Below are positions 8,770-16,097 of a DNA stretch of 16,097 nt, one piece after another. The DNA comes from Lunasporangiospora selenospora (taxonomy: Eukaryota > Mortierellomycota > Mortierellomycetes > Mortierellales > Mortierellaceae). Position 1 is the stretch's first letter. Every line of letters begins with the position of its first letter. The notes below the pieces were generated by a model. It had not been told where the DNA came from. It did not search any database and saw only the letters and a list, made by a program, of their open reading frames with translations. Where the stretch lies: contig JAABOA010000306.1 in assembly GCA_015680635.1 (NCBI GenBank), positions 734 through 16,830 of the forward strand. The letters are read 5' to 3'. A program made the translations under genes and the position numbers.

Positions 8770-9038
8770 CCAGTCGAGGCGAAAGACACCTTTTCTCTCT
8801 GCAAAGACAGACCGATCTGGCAAGGAAACTCGGTCCCCTTTCTCTGACTGACTGACTCGCAGGGGGGGAGGGGAGAACAGGGGCGTGGGCGGGTCTAAAA
8901 ATGAGGAACAAAGGAATCCGTCTCTCTTTTCTCCTCTTTATCCATCTCCACCTTCTCTTGCTCTCTGCCTCTCTCTCTCATTCCCCTTCTCTCCCCCTTC
9001 TCATCCAACTTGTACAGATCCCTGCTCGCCACTCTATA
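8770..9038 (+). promoter_or_regulatory. Presumed promoter and 5' leader of methionine synthase
   Basis: This is the stretch immediately 5' of the proposed start codon. It holds three GACT repeats (8845-8856), a G-rich block (8861-8876) and a long pyrimidine-rich leader (about 8921-9006), which are common properties of fungal core promoters and leaders. No TATA box is clear. An upstream ATG at 8901 is in frame with the chosen start at 9039 and has no stop between. No B12 or methionine-responsive element could be identified. Confidence 0.45.
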
Positions 9039-12000
9039 ATGACCGGAACTATCGGTACTGCCATCCCCTGCCATCATGTCTCATCACTCGTGCTTCACTC
9101 TCTCTTTCTCTCTCGCTCTCTCCATGGAAGGTTGATCATGAACTAACTCTTTTCCCACTGTTCAATGGAAATAATGTAGATGTCCAGGCCTACCTGGAGG
9201 CAACCCTCAAGGAGAAAATCATGTTCATCGACGGAGCGATGGGCACCATGATTCAGCGTCTTCGACTCACAGAGGAAGATTTTCGAGGTAAATGCGCCAG
9301 CCTCATCTATCCCACTGGACCCATCACAATTCTCAACCAACGCCATCTCCCCCACCTGGAGCTTAAGTGACGCGCTTGGAGTAGTCTGAGCCAGGGCAAG
9401 GACAGCCTAGTGGGGAAGCATGTGTCAGGACTCCCCGCTCTCACAAATCCGAGAGCTTTTCTTCTTTTCTTCTTTTCACTGGGGTTCCTCGCCAGCCTTT
9501 GCTCGGACCAGAAACGTCGTTCTCAGCAGGGGATGGACTGAGCTCGTATTCTGCTGCAGGAAGGAAAAGCGGGAATAGTGGATTGTGGGTATCCAGACTC
9601 CGACTTCTTTCGTTCAAGATCCGAGATCTTGCAGCTGCTGATAGGATCAAGGGTTCACGATGTCACTGCCTACAAGCAGTCATAACCAACCCTGCTCGCG
9701 GAGAATGTGTTTTATTGCTTGTCCTAACAGGAGTGCACTGTCCTACTCTCTTCTTTGCTTGGTGCACATCTAGGTCAGGAGTTTAAAGACCATCCTCGGG
9801 ACCTCAAGGGCAACAATGACATGCTAGTCTTCACCCTGCCCGATGCCATCGAACACATTCATTGGCAGTATCTCGAGGCTGGTGCCGACATGGTCGAGAC
9901 CAACACCTTCTCTTCAACATCAATTGCGCAGCTCGATTATGGCCTTGAAAAAGAAGCCTACAGGATGAATAAGGTTGCAGCCGAAGTGGCCAAGCGTGCC
10001 TGTGATAGGGTATGTAGACAACAGCCTCACCTCTAATGACTTTGAATACCATAAGCATTGCTATGGTGCAAGCAGGGCCCCTAACACTAACATTATGACC
10101 CTTGTACATTCATCTACTCTCACTATGATAACGGATGGGATCCACCTCGAAAAGATGACAGCTCAGACTCCAGAACGTCCACGCTTTGTTTGCGGCGCTC
10201 TTGGACCCACTAACAGAACTTGCTCAATCTCGCCCTCGGTTGAGAACCCCGCCTTCAGAAATGTTACCTTTGACGAGTTGGTCGAGGCCTACGCTGAGCA
10301 GACCAAGGGTCTTTTGGATGGAGGTGCTGACATCCTTTTGGTCGAGACCATTTTTGATACCCTCAATGCCAAGGCTGCCCTCTTTGCCATTGATCTTTGC
10401 TTTTCAGAGGGTTATCGCCGCACTCCAGTCTTTATTTCTGGTACCATCGTCGATATGTCAGGAAGAACGCTCAGTGGTCAGACAGGAGAGGCATTTGTGA
10501 TCTCTATGAAGCACTCGACACCAATGGCCATCGGTCTCAACTGTGCCCTGGGTGCGGACCAAATGCGCCCTTTCATCTATAATATCGGTCAAGCTTCCAA
10601 CTCTCACGTTATCTGCTATCCCAATGCTGTAAGTATTCATGATACACTCTTCTGCCCCTTTTATTTTCATTTGAACAATAGTTCATCTAGTGCTGAAGAC
10701 TAACGAACCGAGTTTATCAATTTTCAAAGGGTCTTCCTAATGCTTTTGGAGAGTATGACGAAACACCCGAAGACATGGCAAAGCAGGTTGAGGTGTTTGC
10801 AAAGGAGGGATTGATTTCAATCATTGGAGGTTGCTGTGGTACGACACCCGACCACATCCGAGCTATTCACGATATCTGCAAGTCGTATCCTCCACGAAAG
10901 TTTGAGAAGGAGCCCACCATTAGCAGCATGTACCTCTCAGGATTGGAGCCCCTCAAGGTGGACCAGATGACTAACTTTGTCAACATTGGAGAGCGTTGTA
11001 ACGTTGCAGGATCACGCAAGTTTGCTCGCCATGTTTTGAAGGGCGAGTATGACGAGTGTCTGGCCATTGCTCGTGCTCAAGTCGAGAACGGAGCACAGAT
11101 TGTCGATGTCAACTTTGATGAGGGCATGTTGGACGGTGTGGCAGCAATGACTCGATTCTTGAATTTGTTGAGCAGTGATCCCGATGTGAGCAAGGCACCC
11201 TTGATGATCGACTCTTCCAATTTTGCCGTTATCGAGGCAGGTTTGAAGTGTGCCCAGGGCAAGTGCATTGTCAACAGTATCTCTCTCAAGGCTGGAGAGG
11301 AAGAGTTTATCCGTCAAGCGACCATTGTTCGCCGGTTTGGAGCGGCTGTCGTCGTAATGGCTTTCGATGAACTGGGACAGGCCGACACAAAGGATCGCAA
11401 GTTCGAGATTTGTGCTCGTTCATACTATATCTTGGTCGACCAGGTCGGATTCAATCCCAACGACATTATCTTTGATCCCAACATCTTGACCATTTGTACC
11501 GGTATGGAGGAACACAACAACTATGGTGTGGAGTTCATCGAATCGATCAAGCTTATCAAGGCTAACCTGCCTGGTGCCAAGATCAGTGGAGGTGTCTCGA
11601 ACCTTTCATTCTCTTTCCGTGGCATGGAGATCATTCGAGAGGCGATGCACAGTGTATTCCTGTACCACGCTATCAAGGTTGGCATGGATATGGGTATTGT
11701 CAATGCAGGTTTCTTGACCGTCTATGACGATATTCCCAAGGATTTGCTGCAACTCTGCGAGGACGCTGTCTGGAACAGGGATCCCGAAGTCACAGACAAG
11801 TTGCTAGCCTATGCTGCTGCCAACGCCAAGGGCGCCAAGAAGGAAGTCGAGACTGAGGAGTGGCGTTCCAGGCCTGTGGAGGAGCGTCTTTCGTATGCGC
11901 TAATCAAGGGTATCGTAAAGTACATTGTTGAGGACACTGAACTGGCGAGACAAGACTCTGTCAGGTATCCTCGTCCCCTTAACGTTATCGAAGGTCCCTT

Positions 12001-13622
12001 GATGAACGGTATGAGCACCGTCGGTGATCTCTTTGGTGCAGGCAAGATGTTCTTGCCTCAAGTCATCAAGTCTGCTCGAGTCATGAAAACGGCGGTAGCC
12101 CATTTGATTCCATTCATGGAGGAAGAGCGATTGAGGAACATTGCCGAAAAGGGACTCGCCGATGACGACAACTGGTATTCTGGCACTGTCTTGATGGCTA
12201 CGGTCAAGGGTGATGTCCACGATATCGGCAAGAACATTGTCGCTGTCGTGTTGGGCTGCAACAACTACAGAGTCATTGATCTTGGTGTGATGACACCTTG
12301 CGAGAAAATTATCCAGACGGCTATCAAGGAGAAGGTCGACATCATTGGTCTTTCAGGACTCATTACGCCCTCTTTGGACGAGATGATTCACGTCGCCAAG
12401 GAGGCTGAGAGAGCAGGCCTCAAGGTACCAATTCTGATTGGTGGTGCAACTACCTCAAAGACTCATACTGCTGTCAAGGTTGCCCCCCGCTACACTCAGC
12501 CCGCCATTCACGTTCTCGATGCCTCCAAGTCTGTGGTCGTCGTTTCAAGCTTGTTGGATGAAAAGGTCAGGGAGGACTTTATTGACGACATCAACGAGGA
12601 ATACGAGGAGATTCGCGAGGACCACTACGAAGGTTTGAAGGATCGTCGTTACCTCAGCTTGGCTGGACTGGAAGCAGGAGAAGATTGTCAAGCCCTCGTT
12701 CTTGGGCACAAAGGTTTTCAAGGACATTGACCTCAACAGTGTTGTCAGCCATATTGACTGGAATCCGTTCTTTCAGGTTTGGCAATTGCGTGGCAAATAC
12801 CCCAACCGTGGATACCCCAAGATCTTCAACGACGAGACAGTTGGAGCCGAGGCAAAGAAGTTGCACAATGAGGCTCTGGAGATGATGAAGACAATGATTG
12901 ACAAGAAGCAGCTGACTGCCACAGGCATTGTTGGATTCTATCCAGCAAACAGTGTTGGTGACGATATCGAGATTTATGAGGACGATACCAGATCCAAGGT
13001 GGTCGCCAAGTTCCATGGACTGAGACAGCAGGCCGAGAAAGAAAAAGAGTCGACTGAAAAGTACATGTGCTTGTCAGATTTTGTCGCCCCCAAGGAGAGC
13101 GGCATTCAGGACTACTTGTCCATGTTTGCAGTCTCTGCTGGATTCGGCTGCGACGAGCTTTGTGAGAAACTTCAGGCCAACCACGACGATTTTGGATCGA
13201 TTATGGCCAAGTCGCTTGCTGATCGATTGGCAGAAGCTTATGCGGAGAAGTTGCATGAAGATATCCGTCGTGAACACTGGGGATACTCTCCAGACGAGCA
13301 GATGAACGTTAGCGACATGTTGTCCATCAAGTACAAGGGCATTCGACCAGCTCCTGGATACCCCTCCCAGCCTGACCACACAGAGAAGTTGATGATGTGG
13401 CAGCTCGGATCCATTGCAGAGAAGACAGGAATTACACTGACAGAGTCTCTGGCCATGGAACCCGGTGCCTCGGTATCAGCAGTTGTCTTTGGCCGTGGAC
13501 AATACTTTGCAGTAGGCAAGATTACAGAGGAACAGATCACAGACTATGCCGAACGCAAGAAGATGGACAAGAAGGAGATTGAGACCTGGCTTGGATCTAT
13601 TCTCTCGTACGAAACTGACTAA
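9039..13622 (+). CDS. metH: Cobalamin-dependent methionine synthase (EC 2.1.1.13), five exons, with a frame disruption
   Basis: It transfers methyl from 5-methyltetrahydrofolate to homocysteine via cobalamin, in the cytosol, linking the folate and methionine cycles. Exons: 9039-9054, 9180-9287, 9774-10009, 10155-10628, 10730-13622. The phases agree, and introns 1, 3 and 4 have CTAAC-like branch points. The homocysteine domain (residues 1 to about 340) has the zinc cysteines C250 (IGLNCALG) and C313/C314 ([10 protein letters not shown]). The folate domain starts near 360 ([13 protein letters not shown]). The B12 cap and binding domains follow, with GDVHDIGKN giving the cobalt-ligand H775 and D773, plus S820 in GLSGL. 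The AdoMet activation domain has [15 protein letters not shown] (from 13344) and ends SILSYETD. All catalytic motifs are present. About 1,241 codons are visible, against 1,265 residues in human MTR. The frame changes near 12,663 in the linker before the activation domain, so the sequence as given would stop at 12,730. Codon choice is strongly biased (AAG, GAG, GTC), suggesting good expression. The first ATG is chosen by splice phase; an in-frame ATG at 8901 is an alternative. Confidence 0.95.
9055..9179 (+). other. Intron 1 of methionine synthase
   Basis: It runs from the GTACTG donor to the TGTAG acceptor, 125 bases, with CTAAC in ACTAACTC about 20 bases before the acceptor and a CT-rich tract. 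It leaves a 16-base coding first exon (ATG plus four codons and one base). The split codon G|AT restores the frame into [13 protein letters not shown]. Confidence 0.75.
9288..9773 (+). other. Intron 2 of methionine synthase, unusually long
   Basis: GTAAAT donor, CTAG acceptor, 486 bases, three to five times the other introns of this gene (101-145). The flanking codons join as FRG-QEFKD, which matches the uninterrupted family sequence, so no coding exon is missing here. I searched by eye for a box C/D or H/ACA snoRNA, a tRNA or a conserved frame and saw none. Confidence 0.85.
10010..10154 (+). other. Intron 3 of methionine synthase
   Basis: GTATGT donor, 145 bases, with CTAACACTAAC branch candidates near 10081-10091. 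The acceptor is CGAAAAG, weak in pyrimidines, but it is the first AG after the branch. The join gives [14 protein letters not shown], in phase and in line with the family. Confidence 0.75.
10629..10729 (+). other. Intron 4 of methionine synthase
   Basis: Consensus GTAAGT donor, CTAAC branch at about 10700, TTTTCAAAG acceptor, 101 bases. The join [18 protein letters not shown] reproduces a highly conserved part of the homocysteine domain. Confidence 0.9.
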
Positions 13623-13707
13623 ACGAACACTGGAAAAAGAATGCCATCAATCCCAAGGGGGCGAGCAAGACTACAAGTAGAATTCATATAAAACCACAGC
13701 TACGATG

Positions 13708-13713
13708 ATTAAA
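13708..13713 (+). terminator. ATTAAA polyadenylation signal of methionine synthase
   Basis: ATTAAA lies about 85 bases downstream of the TAA at 13620-13622, between two convergent genes only 234 bases apart. Confidence 0.4.
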
Positions 13714-13809
13714 ACCTTGACCTCTACAACTTTTTCTGGATCCACACATACACACACACTTTCATTTTCTAACGGTCGGGTATTGCCATAGATGTTGTAT
13801 TTGCTATAC

Positions 13810-13815
13810 TTTATT
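13810..13815 (-). terminator. AATAAA polyadenylation signal of the F-box gene
   Basis: On the minus strand AATAAA lies about 41 bases past the stop at 13857. Together with the ATTAAA on the other strand, the 3' UTRs of the two convergent genes are short and may overlap. Confidence 0.5.
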
Positions 13816-13856
13816 ATCTACTTCTTAGCAACTCGGGACCTCGCTTTGGATGGACA

Positions 13857-15296
13857 CTAGTCCACCTCGAATGCATTGGTCAGCTCAGTCATGACCCCAT
13901 GATTCTTAAGAATGTCCTGAATTTCTTTAAAAATGAAAAAATCCATCTGGAGGCGACCCTCAATCACCTCAAGGAACGGCCATGCCCTGACCATCCACAA
14001 AGCATCCTCCACCGTCAACTCTTGCAAGCTCAGTCCCAACGTGAATACTCTCAGTCGCCGGAGTGGTTGCAGACGCTCCAGATCAAAGCCTAGTGGTGCC
14101 ACCATCCGGTTAGGTGGTTCGTCATGACCATAAGCTGAAAAAGAGTATAGCCCGAGAATTTTGAGACTTTCTAGTTTTGAGAGTTGGTCGAAAATATCGT
14201 CCATATAGGATGCTGCTCCATCCTCTTCCTTTGTCCGCATGTCAACCATTGTCACGTCAAACTCTTCGAGACCCAGACAAACCCATGCTTTCCCCTGCTT
14301 GACGTCCCTTCCAGAGAGCTCATCTGCTTTAAGAACTCGAAGATGGGTGCTTGAACAGAGAATCCCTTGGATGATGTTGCTTTGAGCCCATCTGCACTGT
14401 CTAAGATCAATGGTCTCCAATGTATCAAAATGACGTTGGAGAACTCGGAGATACTCTTTGCTGTCCTGCGTTGGCCCATACCCTCTTTCATTAAAGTCAA
14501 TATGCTTCATCGACGGTATTGCTCCCAAGAGAATCCCTAGTTCTTCCAGCTCTACCCTCTCATTCGCGAATGCAAATGTTTGGCCTTCCAAGAAGGTCTG
14601 GTCGTTGCGACTATTAATTCCGATTGCAATCAGGTTGGGGCAATGGTTGGCAAGAGTGGCCGCTAAAAGTCCACGACCATTGCTACTGTCGAATTGAAGA
14701 TGTGTTAAATTTGGAAAGAGGTCGTTTTCCTTGAACGGGATTCCAAAGTGGTCAGAGTTGAGATAAAGTCGCTTTAGCCTTGGCAAGATCTTCCAGAACG
14801 CGTTTTGGATGTCTTCAGAAAAGTCCGATCCCTTGACTTTTAAGTCTTCGAGGTTTGGACAGCAGAGGACCGCCCAGTAGAGTTGATCACACCACGCTTG
14901 GTGGTGCTTGGCATCCACAACTCGGAGAGTCGCTTGGTTTCGGAGGATCACCTCAAGGACAACGGACTTGATCGCGTCCATCCGTTGGTCTTTAGGTTCA
15001 GCATCAAGATGTAGGCGCAGCGTGTGTAGTCGAGTACAATGTTTAATAATATCCACGGTCGCTTCCTGGACATCGATGAGGACGAGCTCTCTGACAAACC
15101 GACCATTCCTTGTCATTGCGTTGATAATGTCTGGGTTGTCAATGTCCTTCACTCTCGCAATAAACCGAGTCCAGGCCAGAGGCTCAAATACGTGGTGCCA
15201 TCCTTTGCAGACAGAGAGAGCAGAGAGTAGACTTTTTTTCGAAAGCCGGTTTGCAACGCTCCATGCAATCTCTGGAATCACCATTGCTTTGCACAT
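13857..15296 (-). CDS. F-box / leucine-rich-repeat-like protein
   Basis: This is an intronless 479-residue protein from the chosen start. The N-terminus carries an F-box-like motif, MVIPEIAWSVANRLSKKSLL, continuing with the VCKGWHHVFEPLAW signature. This motif binds Skp1 in SCF ubiquitin ligases. The rest is a series of irregular leucine-rich repeats, for example LHTLRLHLD, CPNLEDLKVKG, LPRLKRLYLNSDHFGIP, FPNLTHLQFDSSNG, LETIDLRQCRW and LESLKILGLYS, which would form the substrate-recruiting solenoid. The expected role is to select a target for ubiquitination; the target is unknown. The frame stays open upstream to an ATG at 15464 (56 more residues). That part includes a CA-repeat-encoded HTHTH stretch and lacks domain character, so I treat it as 5' UTR. 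Starts at 15296 or 15284 fit where the F-box begins. The AATAAA at 13815-13810 supports the 3' end. Such proteins form large families in Mortierella-type fungi. Confidence 0.85.
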   Translation of the reverse strand: MCKAMVIPEIAWSVANRLSKKSLLSALSVCKGWHHVFEPLAWTRFIARVKDIDNPDIINAMTRNGRFVRELVLIDVQEATVDIIKHCTRLHTLRLHLDAEPKDQRMDAIKSVVLEVILRNQATLRVVDAKHHQAWCDQLYWAVLCCPNLEDLKVKGSDFSEDIQNAFWKILPRLKRLYLNSDHFGIPFKENDLFPNLTHLQFDSSNGRGLLAATLANHCPNLIAIGINSRNDQTFLEGQTFAFANERVELEELGILLGAIPSMKHIDFNERGYGPTQDSKEYLRVLQRHFDTLETIDLRQCRWAQSNIIQGILCSSTHLRVLKADELSGRDVKQGKAWVCLGLEEFDVTMVDMRTKEEDGAASYMDDIFDQLSKLESLKILGLYSFSAYGHDEPPNRMVAPLGFDLERLQPLRRLRVFTLGLSLQELTVEDALWMVRAWPFLEVIEGRLQMDFFIFKEIQDILKNHGVMTELTNAFEVD

Positions 15297-15464
15297 TCCG
15301 CTAATGAGATGTGTGTGTGTGCGGGAATGCTCAATGAGAGCAATGCATTGATTGATCAAAAATGGCAATGTCGGACAAAAGTTGCCGCACTTGGGGGGAG
15401 GGAGGATTGAGTCGTTTTGAGAAAAGTCGAACAAAGTGTTCTTGCCCATCTCTTCTTCTCTCAT

Positions 15465-16097
15465 TTATAGTACAGGAGAGAGTCTGACACCAACCACCCA
15501 TCGTCGCGTGGTAAAATGCGAGCCGCACTTGCTTGTTCCAGGTGGGGCCCACTCTCTCTCACTCCTCATATTTCTTCACTGTTACCAACCTTTTTGGCCA
15601 TATCATACACTCTGCTCCTTATTTTACGACTTGACTTGGAAAAAAAAATGTGGATACTATGAAACAACTATTACCGCACTTTCTAAATGACGTGGCCAAA
15701 AGACTAACAGTTTTGCTTTGACGAACAATTCGTATCGAATTTCGCTCTGTGGTTGATTTGTGCTGGGTGGATAGTCTTCCGTTTGCTGCCTAGAGTATAG
15801 CCCGAGTACAGGATCCACTACCACATCCCTTTATTGTTTAACAGTTGTGTCCACTCCCGTCCACCTCCACTGTCGAGTCATCCTAGCCGTCATTCATCGA
15901 GTCCATCTATACAACTACTCTTGGGTTCACCTATTATACCAACTTTACTACATTAAAGTGTACTCTCATGATAACTCAAGACCCTCTTGGATGTATAAGA
16001 CCACTTCTGCATTCCCATCCTCATCCCCTTTTGCTCTTCCCACCTTGGTTTGCTATCAGTCCACCAGGAGAGAGAGATCGAAGGTTATGCAGGGTGA
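15465..16097. other. Upstream region of the F-box gene; no gene recognised
   Basis: This is AT-rich, non-coding-looking DNA 5' of the minus-strand F-box gene. A plus-strand frame from ATG 15969 stays open to the window edge for about 43 codons but has poor protein character. A TATA-like TGTATAAGA occurs near 15991. No firm feature can be called. Confidence 0.4.

Noticed and set aside
8477-8911. Minus-strand 144-codon open frame over the methionine synthase promoter.
   Set aside because: It is largely a translation of the GA/CT microsatellite (Ser/Leu/Pro repeats) and not a credible protein.
12630-12680. A very short intron (GTTTGA...CTCAG, 25 bases) that would restore the methionine synthase frame.
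   Set aside because: It is far below any normal spliceosomal intron length and would delete the conserved RRYL segment.
12640-12690. Programmed +1 ribosomal frameshifting in methionine synthase.
   Set aside because: No recognisable slippery site, and frameshifting alone would not account for the roughly nine linker residues missing compared with the family.
14143-15807. A 15-base exact direct repeat, AGAGTATAGCCCGAG, inside the F-box gene and again near 15,793.
   Set aside because: A single short match in 16 kb is not very unlikely by chance and has no flanking structure suggesting a mobile element or regulatory site.
15969-16097. Plus-strand open frame from ATG 15969 to the right edge.
   Set aside because: Composition is Pro/His/Leu-rich without domain character and it cannot be followed beyond the window.
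1-16097. tRNA, rRNA, CRISPR arrays, and transposons with terminal repeats.
   Set aside because: None were recognised by eye on either strand; a covariance-model and repeat search would be needed to exclude small or degenerate ones.

Overview
The window looks like genomic DNA from an early-diverging fungus, most likely a Mortierella relative (Mortierellomycota). The reasons are a cobalamin-dependent methionine synthase split by short GT-AG introns with CTAAC-type branch points, an F-box/leucine-rich-repeat protein of the kind abundant in that group, an intron-containing small secreted protein, and AATAAA/ATTAAA signals downstream of stops. There are no operons, ribosome binding sites or bacterial features. 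The assignment is an inference from gene content; no search was run.

Layout, left to right. At 2-121 (+) is the C-terminal tail of a probable GPI-anchored protein. A long homopolymer-rich spacer follows. At 1227-1968 (-) is a small secreted protein made of two exons. At 2490-2703 (-) is a weak gene relic. At 3063-5795 (-) is a 910-residue, disordered, SQ/TQ-rich, probably nuclear protein of unknown family. From about 5.8 to 8.5 kb the DNA holds no clear intact gene but carries several protein-like relics on both strands, one with both a frameshift and an in-frame stop. At 9039-13622 (+) is the cobalamin-dependent methionine synthase in five exons. At 13857-15296 (-) is an F-box/LRR protein, convergent with it. 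The right end is non-coding upstream DNA.

The only gene with an assignable metabolic role is methionine synthase, which moves a methyl group from 5-methyltetrahydrofolate to homocysteine through B12. Its last exon changes reading frame at about 12,663, exactly in the linker between the B12-binding and AdoMet-activation domains, where about 26 bases appear to be missing relative to the family. This is either a real lesion or an assembly error and is the observation most worth checking. Two of the relics are also broken by a one-base change in a four-base T run (read on their coding strand), so both decay and homopolymer errors should be considered. I see no sign that the neighbouring genes form one pathway, and no convincing new multi-gene system.
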